64,000 nt of DNA, taken from contig NZ_NIVS01000003.1 of NCBI RefSeq assembly GCF_002205165.1, positions 62,001-126,000 of the forward strand, in the 5' to 3' direction. Below the pieces are notes generated by a model, which was not told the origin of the DNA, did not search any database, and worked only from the letters and a program-made list of their open reading frames with translations. Both the position numbers and the translations under genes were made by a program. Positions 27,236 through 36,301 of this stretch are shown here, one piece after another (the stretch's first letter is position 1; each line of letters opens with the position of its first letter). Source of the DNA: Stenotrophomonas maltophilia (lineage in GTDB: Bacteria; Pseudomonadota; Gammaproteobacteria; Xanthomonadales; Xanthomonadaceae).

Positions 27236-28327
27236 TTACGCGTCGTTCAAGCGCTCGCCGGTCTCTGCATCGAAGAAATGCAGGCCCTGCGGATGGATCG
27301 CCACGCGGATCGGCTCGCCGACCGGCGGCAACGCCTGCGGCGCCACGCGCATCACCAGGGGCTGGCCGCCACTGGTCATGTTGACGAAGATCTCATTGCC
27401 GACCGGCTCGATGCCATCGATCATCGCTTCGAACGCGGTCACATCCCCTGCGGCGGCCGGCTGCAGATGCTCCGGGCGCACGCCCACGGCGATCGCCTTG
27501 CCGACCCACGCCTGATCGATCCGGGCCTGACCCAGCGGCGCGGTCAGCCCGGTGTCCTGCACGGCATAGCCACTGTCAGTGCGCTGCAGGGTGCCGCGCA
27601 GCACGTTCATCGCCGGGCTGCCGAGGAAACCGGCCACGAACAGATTGGCCGGGCGGTCGTACAGCGCCATCGGGGTATCGATCTGCTGGATCACGCCATC
27701 CTTGAGCACCACGATGCGCTGGCCCAAGGTCATCGCCTCGACCTGGTCATGGGTGACGTAGATCATGGTGGTGCCGAGCTTGCGGTGCAGTTGCGCGATT
27801 TCGGTGCGCACGCTGTGGCGCAGCTTGGCGTCCAGGTTGGACAGCGGCTCATCCAGCAGGAACACCGCCGGCTCGCGCACCAGCGCGCGGCCCAGGGCAA
27901 CGCGCTGGCGCTGCCCGCCGGACATCGCCTTGGGCAGCTTATCCAGCATGTCGGTCAGGCCCAGGGTGTCAGCCGCCTCGCTGACCCGCTTGCTGATCGT
28001 GGCCTTGTCGTGGCCGCGCAGCTTCAGACCGAAGGCCAGGTTCTCGGCCACGGTCATGTGCGGGTACAGCGCATAACTCTGGAACACCATGGCGATGTCA
28101 CGATCCTTGGGCGCCACGTCGTTGACCACGCGGTCGCCGATCGTCAGCGTGCCGCCGCTGATCTCTTCCAGGCCGGCGACCATGCGCAGCAGTGTGGACT
28201 TGCCACACCCGGACGGCCCCACCAGCACCATCAATTCACCATCGGCCACTTCGAAGGTCGCGCCCTGCACGGCCACCTGACCGTTGTCGTAGACCTTGCG
28301 AACGCCCTGCAACTGCACTTTTGCCAT
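27236..28327 (-). CDS. ugpC: UgpC/MalK-type sugar ABC transporter ATPase
   Basis: This 363-aa ATPase belongs to the CUT1 carbohydrate importers. It has Walker A GPSGCGKS (37-44), signature MSGGQ near 135, LLDEPLSNLD near 158, and a C-terminal TOBE regulatory domain (from about 235) with the VGVRPEH motif. No permease or binding-protein gene is adjacent, so it probably energises one or more transporters encoded elsewhere, as MsmK-type shared ATPases do. It is divergent from zwf. The substrate cannot be read from the sequence, though the neighbourhood suggests sugars. Confidence 0.9.
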   Translation of the reverse strand: MAKVQLQGVRKVYDNGQVAVQGATFEVADGELMVLVGPSGCGKSTLLRMVAGLEEISGGTLTIGDRVVNDVAPKDRDIAMVFQSYALYPHMTVAENLAFGLKLRGHDKATISKRVSEAADTLGLTDMLDKLPKAMSGGQRQRVALGRALVREPAVFLLDEPLSNLDAKLRHSVRTEIAQLHRKLGTTMIYVTHDQVEAMTLGQRIVVLKDGVIQQIDTPMALYDRPANLFVAGFLGSPAMNVLRGTLQRTDSGYAVQDTGLTAPLGQARIDQAWVGKAIAVGVRPEHLQPAAAGDVTAFEAMIDGIEPVGNEIFVNMTSGGQPLVMRVAPQALPPVGEPIRVAIHPQGLHFFDAETGERLNDA

Positions 28328-28654
28328 ATCACCATTCCAGTCCGCCCGGTCTCCGGGCTGTTATGCGGAACTGCCTTCGGCCCTCCCGATGGCAGGTCGA
28401 TGGCGTGGTGCCGCATGACGGCGACCACTGCAATCGAATACAGTCTGCGCATTCTGCCATGTAAACGTTTTCACGTGGCACTATCCGATAGTCGGCCGTG
28501 ACCAGGATGCCGGGGAGGATGCGATATCTCCCACGACACCCGGTCGGCAGGCCATCATGCCGGGCGGAATCCATGGGGCGTGCTGCACCTGCAACAAGCA
28601 GACAACGGACCCCGCCCGACCCCCGAGAACATAGACGAGAAGCGATTGACAACG
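28328..28654. other. Divergent 327-bp control region between ugpC and zwf
   Basis: No gene is supported here. It must contain the promoters of the sugar-ATPase gene and of the zwf operon. The one clear signal is the palindromic operator listed at 28460-28473; a CTATC-CG-ATAG dyad follows at about 28482-28492. Confidence 0.5.
28460..28473. promoter_or_regulatory. LacI-family-type operator, TGTAAACGTTTTCA
   Basis: This near-palindrome with a central CG matches the general LacI/GalR operator shape and the cre-like consensus TGWAAACGNTNNCA. It lies about 130 bp upstream of ugpC and about 180 bp upstream of zwf. A LacI-type sugar regulator is therefore a plausible controller of both units. The HexR operator of Pseudomonas zwf (TGTAATTAAATTACA) is different. 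No such regulator gene is in the window. Confidence 0.6.
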
Positions 28655-30121
28655 ATGTCACCCGGATCTGAAACTCGAGCGATGCACGACACCCTTTTCC
28701 TGTTTGGTGCCACAGGTGACCTGGCCCAGCGCTATCTGTTCCCCTCGCTGCTGCGATTGCTGGGCGACGGCCTGCTCCCCGAAGACTTCAAGGTCCGTGC
28801 GCTGGCGCTGTCGCCGCACGATACCGAGGCCTTCCGCGAGATCCTGCGCCCGCGCCTGCAGCAGGCCATGCCGATGGCCAGCCAGGACGACATCCACTCG
28901 CTGCTGCAGCGCATCGACTACCGCTCGGTGGATCTGCGCAATCCCGAGTCCGTGGCCGAGTCGGTCCATGACCTGGTCGACCGCAAGTGTGTGAGCTACC
29001 TGGCGATCCCGCCGGGCCTGTACATCTCCACCTGCGAAGGGCTGGCCAAGGGCGGCGCGTTGGCCGCACCGCACCGCCTGATGCTGGAAAAGCCGATCGG
29101 CAGCGACAGTGCCAGCGCCGAGGAGATCATCTCCACCATCGGCCAGTGGATCGACGAAGACCGCGTGTTCCGCCTGGACCACTACCTGGGCAAGGCCGCG
29201 GTGCAGAATCTGATCGCGCTGCGCTTCGGCAATACGCTGCTCGAGGCGGTCTGGAACCGCAACTACATCGAATCGGTGCACATCCTGGTTGCCGAGAGCG
29301 AGGGCGTGGACGGCCGCGATGCGTACTACGCCCGCTCCGGCGCGCTGCGCGACATGGTCCAGAGCCACATCCTGCAGTTGCTGTGCCTGGTCGCCATGGA
29401 ACCGCCCGCCTCGCTGGAAGCCGATCGCATCCGCGATGAAAAGGTCAAAGTGCTGCGCTCCCTGCGCCCGCTCGATGCCAAGCACGCCGCGCGTGACAGC
29501 GTGCGTGGCCGCTACACCGCCGGCACCATCAACGGCCAGCCCGCGCAGGCCTACCAGCCGCCGGAAGGCAGCGACGTGGAAACCTTCGCCGGTGTCACCG
29601 CGCATATCGACAACTGGCGTTGGTCCGGCGTGCCGTTCCACCTGGTCACCGGCAAGCGCCTGGCCGAGCGCACCACCCGCGTCGTGGTCACGCTCAAGCC
29701 GGTCACGCATTGGCTGTTCGAGCGCCCGCACCGTGGAAATGCCACCCCGAACCGCATCACCTTCCAGCTGCAGCCGCAGGAAAACATCGAACTGGGCCTG
29801 ATGAGCTCGCTGGCCGGCCCGGAATGGGGCGCGCTGGAACTGCATCCGCTGGAACTGGAACTGTCCGTGCCGACCGGCCTGCACCGCCGTATCGCCTACG
29901 AGCGGCTGTTCCTGGATGCCTTCAACGGCAACCATGCGCTGTTCGTGCGCGATGACGAAGTGCGCGCGGCCTGGGCCTGGATCGACAGCGTCAGCGACGC
30001 GTGGAAGGAAGCCAAGCTGCCGTTGCAGCCCTACCCGGCCGGCGAATGGGGTCCGGCGGAAGCCGCCGGCTTCCTGCCTGCCGATGCCGATGCCGACGCT
30101 GCCCGTGGTGGCCAGGCATGA
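28655..30121 (+). CDS. zwf: Glucose-6-phosphate dehydrogenase
   Basis: Zwf oxidises glucose 6-phosphate to 6-phosphogluconolactone, making NAD(P)H. The 488-aa protein has the dinucleotide motif GATGDLA (18-24), LEKPIGS (144-150) and the catalytic RLDHYLGK (173-180). ATG 28655, with GAGAAG 12 nt upstream, is chosen; ATG 28682 is an alternative that also keeps the whole domain. It opens a zwf-glk-pgl unit with ATGA overlaps. Confidence 0.96.
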   Translation: MSPGSETRAMHDTLFLFGATGDLAQRYLFPSLLRLLGDGLLPEDFKVRALALSPHDTEAFREILRPRLQQAMPMASQDDIHSLLQRIDYRSVDLRNPESVAESVHDLVDRKCVSYLAIPPGLYISTCEGLAKGGALAAPHRLMLEKPIGSDSASAEEIISTIGQWIDEDRVFRLDHYLGKAAVQNLIALRFGNTLLEAVWNRNYIESVHILVAESEGVDGRDAYYARSGALRDMVQSHILQLLCLVAMEPPASLEADRIRDEKVKVLRSLRPLDAKHAARDSVRGRYTAGTINGQPAQAYQPPEGSDVETFAGVTAHIDNWRWSGVPFHLVTGKRLAERTTRVVVTLKPVTHWLFERPHRGNATPNRITFQLQPQENIELGLMSSLAGPEWGALELHPLELELSVPTGLHRRIAYERLFLDAFNGNHALFVRDDEVRAAWAWIDSVSDAWKEAKLPLQPYPAGEWGPAEAAGFLPADADADAARGGQA

Positions 30122-31125
30122 CGGTGTTGTCCCAGCCGGTCCTGGTGGCGGATATCGGCGGTACCAATGCACGCTTCGCACTGGCCGACACTTCGCTGGC
30201 CGCGCCGCTGCAGCAGGACAGCATCCGCGAGTTCGCTGTCGCTGATTTCCCCTCGCTCGGTGAGGCCGCACGGCATTACCTCGAGCAGATCGGCGCGGAA
30301 GCCAGGCGCGGCGTGTTCGCCGTGGCCGGCCGCGTGGACGGTGACGAGGCGCGCATCACCAATCACCCGTGGGTAATCTCGCGCATGCGCACCGCGCACA
30401 TGCTCGGCTTCGACGAACTGCACCTGATCAACGATTTTGCCGCCCAGGCGATGGCCATCTCGCTGCTGCAGCCGCAGGACGTGATCCAGGTCGGCGGCGC
30501 GTCGTGGGTTCCGGGCAAGCCGGGCCAGCCGCGCAACTATGCGGTGATCGGCCCGGGCACCGGGCTCGGCGTGGGCGGGTTGATCCTGCGCCACGGCCGC
30601 TGCTACCCGCTGGAAACCGAGGGCGGCCATGTCAGCTTCCCGCCGGGCACGCCGGAGGAGATCCGCATCCTGGAAATCCTGTCCGAGCAGTTCGGCCGGG
30701 TGTCCAACGAGCGCCTGATCTGCGGCCCCGGCCTGGTCAACATCCATCGCGCCGTGTGCGAGATGGCCGACATCGACCCGGGCCAGCTGCAGCCGGTGGA
30801 CGTCACCGCGCGGGCGCTGCATGGCGACCCGCAGGCGATGCGCACCGTGGATGTGTTCTGCGCGGTGTTCGGCGCGATCGCCGGCGACCTGGTGCTGATG
30901 CAGGGCGCCTGGGATGGCGTGTTCCTGACCGGCGGGCTGGTGCCGAAGATGCTCGATTCGCTGCAGCACTCCGGTTTCCGCCAGCGTTTTGAACACAAGG
31001 GCCGCTTCTCTTCGATCATGTCCAAGGTGCCGTCACTGGCGGTGATGCACCCCAGCCCGGGCCTGCTCGGCGCGGCCGCGTATGCGGCGGATGTGGAACG
31101 CGATCTGCCCGGAGGCACTGCATGA
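30118..31125 (+). CDS. glk: Glucokinase
   Basis: Glucokinase phosphorylates glucose with ATP, feeding Zwf. The 335-aa protein has the phosphate loop LVADIGGTNARFAL (about 9-22) and the GPGTGLGVGGL and EGGHVSF motifs of the bacterial Glk family. Its start overlaps the zwf stop (ATGA), and its own stop overlaps the pgl start in the same way. Confidence 0.97.
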   Translation: MTVLSQPVLVADIGGTNARFALADTSLAAPLQQDSIREFAVADFPSLGEAARHYLEQIGAEARRGVFAVAGRVDGDEARITNHPWVISRMRTAHMLGFDELHLINDFAAQAMAISLLQPQDVIQVGGASWVPGKPGQPRNYAVIGPGTGLGVGGLILRHGRCYPLETEGGHVSFPPGTPEEIRILEILSEQFGRVSNERLICGPGLVNIHRAVCEMADIDPGQLQPVDVTARALHGDPQAMRTVDVFCAVFGAIAGDLVLMQGAWDGVFLTGGLVPKMLDSLQHSGFRQRFEHKGRFSSIMSKVPSLAVMHPSPGLLGAAAYAADVERDLPGGTA

Positions 31126-31844
31126 ATACCCTGGATACGTCCGACCGTTTCACCCTGGTCCGGCACGGCGATGCCGATGCCTGGATCGAGGCCGTCGCCG
31201 CCGAAATGGCGGCCGAGCTCAACCGCGACATCGCCGAATTCGGCCGCGCGCGCATGCTGCTCTCCGGCGGCACCACGCCGGCACCGGTCTACCAGGCGCT
31301 GGCCGAACTGGACGTGCAGTGGGACCGGGTGGAAGTGAGCTTGGTCGATGAGCGCTGGCTGTCACCGCAGGATCGCGACAGCAATGCCTGGCTGGTGAAG
31401 GAAAGTTTCCTCGCCCGCGCCGAAGGCGCGCATTTCGATCCGCTGGTGCGGGTCGGCAAGCCGCTGCCCGAGTGTGTCTACAGCGCCAACCTGCAGGCCC
31501 AGCACAGCCAGCGGCCGTGCCTGAGCGTGATCGGCATGGGCAACGACGGCCATACCGCCTCGCTGTTCCCGGGCTCGAAGGACCTGGCCCGCGCACTGGA
31601 AAGCACCCTGCCCTACGCGGCGCTGGATGCCACCGGCTGCCCCGGTGCCAACCAGTGGCCGCTGCGCATCACCCTGACTCCGCACGGCCTGAAGCAGAGC
31701 CGCCAGCGCCTGTTGCTGCTGCGTGGCAAGCAGAAGCTGGAAGTGCTCAAGCACGCGCTGGAAAGCAACAATCCGCAGCTGTATCCCATCCTCAATGCGA
31801 TCGATCTCGACGGCGCGAAACTGCGCGTCCACTGGTGTGACTGA
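31122..31844 (+). CDS. pgl: 6-phosphogluconolactonase
   Basis: Pgl hydrolyses 6-phosphogluconolactone to 6-phosphogluconate. The 240-aa DevB-type protein has LLSGGTTP near residue 46, the VDERW segment, and the characteristic GMGNDGHTASLFP motif (about 138-150). Together with zwf and glk it turns glucose into the Entner-Doudoroff entry substrate. Confidence 0.97.
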   Translation: MNTLDTSDRFTLVRHGDADAWIEAVAAEMAAELNRDIAEFGRARMLLSGGTTPAPVYQALAELDVQWDRVEVSLVDERWLSPQDRDSNAWLVKESFLARAEGAHFDPLVRVGKPLPECVYSANLQAQHSQRPCLSVIGMGNDGHTASLFPGSKDLARALESTLPYAALDATGCPGANQWPLRITLTPHGLKQSRQRLLLLRGKQKLEVLKHALESNNPQLYPILNAIDLDGAKLRVHWCD

Positions 31845-31889
31845 GTTGCCCCGGTGTTGTTCCGTTCGCCTTCTCATAGCCGGTAGCCA

Positions 31890-33806
31890 ATGAGCCTGCA
31901 TCCCAAACTCCATGCCATCACCGAACGCATCGTCCAGCGCAGCGCCGCCTCCCGCGCCGCCTACCTGGCCGGTGTCGACGCGGCGCTGCGCGACGGTCCG
32001 TTCCGTTCGCGCCTGAGCTGCGGCAACCTCGCCCACGGCTTCGCTGCGTGCGGCCCGACCGACAAGTCGCGCCTGCGCGGCGGCGTGACGCCCAACCTGG
32101 GCATCATCACCGCGTACAACGACATGCTTTCGGCGCATCAGCCGTTCGAGCACTACCCGGAGATCCTGCGCGAAACCGCACGCGAACTCGGTGCGACCGC
32201 ACAGGTGGCCGGTGGCGTGCCGGCGATGTGCGACGGGGTCACCCAGGGCCGCGGTGGCATGGAGCTGTCGCTGTTCTCGCGCGATGTGATCGCCCAGTCG
32301 ACCGCGATCGGCCTGAGCCATGACATGTTCGACGCCAGCGTCTACCTCGGCGTGTGCGACAAGATCGTGCCGGGCCTGTTGATCGGCGCGCTGGCCTTCG
32401 GCCACCTGCCGGCGATCTTCCTGCCGGCCGGCCCGATGACGCCGGGCATCCCGAACAAGCAGAAGGCCGAAGTGCGCGAGCGCTATGCCGCCGGCCAGGC
32501 AACCCGCGAGGAACTGCTGGAAGCCGAAGCCGCCTCGTACCACGGTGCCGGCACCTGCACCTTCTACGGCACTGCCAACTCCAACCAGACGCTGCTCGAG
32601 GCAATGGGCGTGCAGATGCCGGGCGCCTCGTTCGTCAATCCAGATACACCGCTGCGCGATGCGCTGACCCGCCAGGCAGCGGTACGTGCGCTGGAAATCA
32701 GCGCACTGGGCGACGACTTCCGTCCGCTCGGCCGCCTGATCGACGAACGCGCGATCGTCAACGCCGTGGTCACCCTGATGGCCACCGGCGGCTCGACCAA
32801 CCACACCATCCACTGGATCGCCGTGGCGCGCGCCGCCGGCATCGTGTTGACCTGGGACGACATGGACCAGCTCTCGCAGCTGATTCCGCTGCTGGCCCGC
32901 GTCTATCCGAACGGCGAGGCTGACGTGAACCGCTTTGCAGCCGCCGGTGGCACCGCGTTCGTGTTCCGCGAGCTGATGGAGGCCGGGCTGATGCACGCCG
33001 ACCTGCAGACCGTTGCCGAGGGCGGCATGCGCCAGTACGGCCAGGAGCCGGCGCTGCGCGATGGCAAGCTGACCTACATCGATGGCGTGCGCGAAAGCGC
33101 CGACCCGGATGTGGTGCGTGGCGTGGCCAATCCGTTCGAATCGCAGGGCGGCCTGCGCCTGCTGCGCGGCAACCTCGGCCGTTCGCTGATCAAGCTGTCG
33201 GCGGTGAAGCCGGAGTTCCGCACGATCGAAGCGCCGGCGGTGGTGGTCGATGCGCCGCAGGTGCTCAACAAGCTGCATGCCGCCGGCGTGCTGCCGCACG
33301 ATTTCGTGGCGGTGGTGCGTTATCAGGGCCCGCGCTCCAACGGCATGCCGGAGCTGCATTCGCTGGCGCCGCTGCTCGGCCTGCTGCAGAACCAGGGCCG
33401 CCGTGTGGCGCTGGTCACCGATGGCCGTCTGTCGGGTGCGTCGGGCAAGTTCCCGGCGGCGATCCACATGACGCCGGAAGCCTCGCGTGGCGGTCCGCTG
33501 GCACGCGTGCGCGAAGGCGACATCATCCGTCTGGATGGTGAGGCGGGCACGCTGGAACTGCTGGTGGACGCGGCCGAGTTCGCGGCACGCGAGCCGGCAC
33601 CGAATACGGCACCGGCCGGGCATGATCTGGGCCGCAATCTGTTCGCGATGAGCCGCCGTCTCGTGGGTCCGGCCGATCAGGGTGCGATGTCGATTTCGTG
33701 TGGGCCGGCGGCCGATGACGGCAGCATCTGGAATTACGATGCGGAATACGAGCTTGGGCATGATGCGGCGGCGGCGGATGCGCCGCATGAGGCGAAGGAC
33801 GCCTGA
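31890..33806 (+). CDS. edd: 6-phosphogluconate dehydratase
   Basis: Edd is the [4Fe-4S] dehydratase that makes 2-keto-3-deoxy-6-phosphogluconate. The 638-aa protein belongs to the IlvD/Edd family and shows [25 protein letters not shown] and [15 protein letters not shown], with the cluster cysteines expected in the CDG and VCDK segments. It follows pgl by 45 bp. The next gene is eda, giving the complete Entner-Doudoroff pathway. Confidence 0.97.
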   Translation: MSLHPKLHAITERIVQRSAASRAAYLAGVDAALRDGPFRSRLSCGNLAHGFAACGPTDKSRLRGGVTPNLGIITAYNDMLSAHQPFEHYPEILRETARELGATAQVAGGVPAMCDGVTQGRGGMELSLFSRDVIAQSTAIGLSHDMFDASVYLGVCDKIVPGLLIGALAFGHLPAIFLPAGPMTPGIPNKQKAEVRERYAAGQATREELLEAEAASYHGAGTCTFYGTANSNQTLLEAMGVQMPGASFVNPDTPLRDALTRQAAVRALEISALGDDFRPLGRLIDERAIVNAVVTLMATGGSTNHTIHWIAVARAAGIVLTWDDMDQLSQLIPLLARVYPNGEADVNRFAAAGGTAFVFRELMEAGLMHADLQTVAEGGMRQYGQEPALRDGKLTYIDGVRESADPDVVRGVANPFESQGGLRLLRGNLGRSLIKLSAVKPEFRTIEAPAVVVDAPQVLNKLHAAGVLPHDFVAVVRYQGPRSNGMPELHSLAPLLGLLQNQGRRVALVTDGRLSGASGKFPAAIHMTPEASRGGPLARVREGDIIRLDGEAGTLELLVDAAEFAAREPAPNTAPAGHDLGRNLFAMSRRLVGPADQGAMSISCGPAADDGSIWNYDAEYELGHDAAAADAPHEAKDA

Positions 33807-33834
33807 GCTGACGCAGCGGTGGGGTTTCCTGGTT

Positions 33835-33947
33835 GAGGCAGCGGCGGGATGGCCCCGACCAGGACGCGCCGTGAACCCACCCATGGGGGCTCGTCAGCGC
33901 CATCCATGGCGCTGTAACGGTCCTGGTCGGGGCCATCCCGCTGCCTC
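33835..33947. repeat. Long interrupted palindrome between edd and eda
   Basis: Arms at 33835-33864 and 33921-33947 are inverted copies: 19 bp perfect (GGGATGGCCCCGACCAGGA) and about 9 bp more after a 3-nt indel. The 56-bp centre contains its own small palindromes (AGCGCCAT-CC-ATGGCGCT at 33896-33913, and CCCAT/ATGGG). It is unlike the GTAG-headed repeats. Placed inside the operon, it could attenuate transcription or set processing between edd and eda. Confidence 0.85.
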
Positions 33948-34010
33948 CAGACACATTCCCGGCGCGTCGTTCGCGCTGCAGACATTGATGAAAAGAAGGA
34001 TTGGAAACGC

Positions 34011-34670
34011 ATGAGCATCGCCGAACACCAGAAACGCGCTGAAACCCTGTTGAAGGCTGCCGGCATTCTGCCGGTGGTGACCGTGCATACGCTGGATCAG
34101 GCCCGGGCGGTCAGTGCGGCGTTGTTGGAGGGCGGGCTGCCGGCGATCGAGCTGACGCTGCGTACGCCGGTGGCGATGGAAGCGCTCGCCATGCTCAAGC
34201 GCGAGCTGCCGGATGTGGTGGTGGGTGCGGGCACGGTGTTGACCGTGGAGCAGATGCAGCAGTCCATCGATGCCGGTGCCGATTTCCTGGTCACGCCGGG
34301 TACGCCGGCCCACATGGCCGATGCGTTGGCGCAGGCGCCGCTGCCGGTGGTGCCGGGTGCGGCGTCGCCAACGGAAATGCTGGCGCTGTATGCGCGCGGT
34401 TTCCGGGTGTGCAAGCTGTTCCCGGCCTCGGCCGTGGGCGGGCTGGCGATGATCAAGGGCCTGGCCGGTCCGATCCCGGATCTGAAGCTGTGCCCGACCG
34501 GTGGCATCACCGAAGATACCGCCGCCGAGTACCTGGAGCAGAAGAACGTGGTCTGCATCGGTGGCTCGTGGATGGTGCCGGGCGGTTGGATCGAACGTGG
34601 CGAGTGGGACAAGGTGCGCGCGAGCGCGGCCCAGGCCGCGAAGATCGTGGCGCGGGTCCGCGCGCACTGA
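34011..34670 (+). CDS. eda: KDPG/KHG aldolase
   Basis: Eda splits 2-keto-3-deoxy-6-phosphogluconate into pyruvate and glyceraldehyde 3-phosphate. The 219-aa class I aldolase has Schiff-base lysine K135 in VCKLFPAS, catalytic E47 in AIELTLRTP, and the phosphate site CPTGGI. It closes the Entner-Doudoroff cluster and is followed by a strong terminator. Confidence 0.97.
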   Translation: MSIAEHQKRAETLLKAAGILPVVTVHTLDQARAVSAALLEGGLPAIELTLRTPVAMEALAMLKRELPDVVVGAGTVLTVEQMQQSIDAGADFLVTPGTPAHMADALAQAPLPVVPGAASPTEMLALYARGFRVCKLFPASAVGGLAMIKGLAGPIPDLKLCPTGGITEDTAAEYLEQKNVVCIGGSWMVPGGWIERGEWDKVRASAAQAAKIVARVRAH

Positions 34671-34674
34671 ACGA

Positions 34675-34703
34675 AAACGCCCGGGCATGCCCGGGCGTTT
34701 TTT
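34675..34703 (+). terminator. Rho-independent terminator of eda
   Basis: A self-complementary stem AACGCCCGGGC / GCCCGGGCGTT around AT is followed by TTTTTT. It starts 5 bp after the eda stop and sits between converging genes. Confidence 0.92.
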
Positions 34704-34723
34704 GTATGGCACCCGCGCGAGGA

Positions 34724-35371
34724 TTACATCGGGCGTGCCGGATCCACCAGGCCGTACTGGCTGGCCATGCGCGCCAGTGCGATGTTGTCGTTGATGCCCA
34801 TCTTCTCGAACAGGCGCGCCTTGTGCGTGTTGACGGTTTTCGCGCTCAGGCTCAGGCGCTTGGCGATGTCTTCCTGGCGCAGGCCCTGGGTGAGCAGCAG
34901 CGCCACTTCCAGTTCGCGCGGGGACAGCGTATCGAACGGCGAGTGGTTGCCTTCCACGTTGGACAGCGCGAGGTTCTGCGCGATGCTGTTGCCGAGATAA
35001 CGACGGCCGAGCGCCGCGTCGCGCACGGCACGCAGCAGTTCCTGGGCGTCGCAGGCCTTGCCGATGTAGCCGGAGGCACCGGCTTCGAGCAGGCGCTTGG
35101 GCATCGGGCCGTCTTCGAGCACGGAGACGATCACCACGCGGGTGCCGTGATCGCCACGGACCACGCGCTCGGTCACTTCCATGCCGCTGACGCCGGGCAG
35201 GTGCAGGTCGCACAGCACGACGTCGGGCCGCAGGCGGCGGATGTCCGGCAATGCATCTTCACCACTCTCCGCCTCGCCGATCACCTCGATGTCGGTTTCA
35301 TTGGAGAGGATCATCTTCATGCCCGTGCGTACCAGAGCATGATCGTCCACCAGATACACTCGAATCGTCAT
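34724..35371 (-). CDS. GacA/UvrY-like response regulator (NarL/FixJ family)
   Basis: This 215-aa protein has a receiver domain with D9, D10, phospho-acceptor D55 (LCDLHLPG) and K105, and a LuxR-type helix-turn-helix at about 147-200 (LSPRELEVALLLTQGL, then KTVNTHKARLFEKMGI). Length and the receiver sequence VYLVDDHALVRTGM fit GacA/UvrY/SirA, which control small RNAs acting on CsrA/RsmA. The uvrC neighbour seen in Pseudomonas is absent, so the subfamily is likely rather than certain. No cognate kinase is adjacent. Confidence 0.85.
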   Translation of the reverse strand: MTIRVYLVDDHALVRTGMKMILSNETDIEVIGEAESGEDALPDIRRLRPDVVLCDLHLPGVSGMEVTERVVRGDHGTRVVIVSVLEDGPMPKRLLEAGASGYIGKACDAQELLRAVRDAALGRRYLGNSIAQNLALSNVEGNHSPFDTLSPRELEVALLLTQGLRQEDIAKRLSLSAKTVNTHKARLFEKMGINDNIALARMASQYGLVDPARPM

Positions 35372-35519
35372 CCGCCAACCTCGTCAAACACTGTGAACGG
35401 GGGCAAGCCTAGCCGCGGGATGTGTCGATCACAAGGAACCGGGTTCCCCATCATCGCGTTCTGGTCCGCGCATCACAGACATGCTGTCCTGCCCCTCCCC
35501 CTGTGCCTCTCATCCTCAT

Positions 35520-35536
35520 CTGTTCCAGTGGAACAG
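35520..35536. promoter_or_regulatory. Perfect 17-bp palindrome CTGTTCCA-G-TGGAACAG
   Basis: Eight-base arms around one G lie about 150 bp upstream of the GacA-like gene and past the end of the PAP2 gene. It has the size and symmetry of a dimeric repressor operator. No matching regulator is known to me, and no promoter elements are clear. Confidence 0.3.
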
Positions 35537-35593
35537 CCTATGGATGCAGCCCGCCTTCATGCCGCTTTCGGCCAGTTTACCGCCGTATTCGTC

Positions 35594-36301
35594 TCAGTGG
35601 CGATGCCGCCAGGGATGGCGGCGGCGGAACATGACCAGGAAGCACCCTACCACCCAGACCAGGGCGGCACACCAGCCGGCCAGGATGTCGGAGGGGTAAT
35701 GGACACCGAGGTAGACCCGCGACAGGCTGACCAGTACCGCGAAGGTCACCGCTGACAGCGCGACCGGCCAGCGCCAGCGGGTGTTCCAGGCCAGCAGCAC
35801 CAGGGTGACGGCCAGGGTCATCGAGCCCATGGCATGGCCGCTGGGGAAGCTGAACGTGCTTTCCGGCGCGATCGATTCCCACAGGCTGGGGCGGTCGCGC
35901 TGGAAGAAGCGCTTGCTGCCCATGTTGAGCAGCGCCGAGCCGACGAAGCAGATGGCCACGAAACTGGCTTCGCGCCAGCGTTTGCGCCAGACCAGCACGG
36001 CCACGATCAGCACATCGGCCGGGATCAGGAACCACTCATAGCCCAGTTTGGAGAGCAGCACGAAGAACTGGTCCAGGCCCGGCGAATGCAGGCCGTGCAT
36101 CTTCCACAGCAGGGGCGCGTCGAAGTAGATCGATTCCAGTTCATGGACTTCATCGGCCAACGCGACAAACCCGGCCAAGGGCAGCAGCACGCCCACGAAC
36201 AGCAGCACGAAGCGCCAGGCGTTGCGACCCATCCAGTGGCGGAAGCCGGCCGCCGGCTCCGGGGCAGCCAGCACCGCCGGCTTATCCGATGGTTCGGACA
36301 T
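35594..36301 (-). CDS. PAP2-family membrane phosphatase
   Basis: This 235-aa integral membrane phosphatase carries the three PAP2 motifs: K130-x6-R137-P138, PSGH (153-156) and S194-R195-x5-H201. About six transmembrane helices are visible, beginning near residue 31. Substrates of such enzymes include undecaprenyl pyrophosphate, phosphatidylglycerol phosphate or lipid A. The gene starts inside the end of ispG (20-nt overlap). ispG belongs to isoprenoid synthesis, which makes an undecaprenyl pyrophosphatase role attractive, but that is inference. Confidence 0.9.
   Translation of the reverse strand: MSEPSDKPAVLAAPEPAAGFRHWMGRNAWRFVLLFVGVLLPLAGFVALADEVHELESIYFDAPLLWKMHGLHSPGLDQFFVLLSKLGYEWFLIPADVLIVAVLVWRKRWREASFVAICFVGSALLNMGSKRFFQRDRPSLWESIAPESTFSFPSGHAMGSMTLAVTLVLLAWNTRWRWPVALSAVTFAVLVSLSRVYLGVHYPSDILAGWCAALVWVVGCFLVMFRRRHPWRHRH

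Noticed and set aside
28682..28684. Alternative zwf start
   Set aside because: It keeps the nucleotide-binding fold but has a weaker ribosome site than the ATG at 28655; either is possible, and the earlier one was retained.
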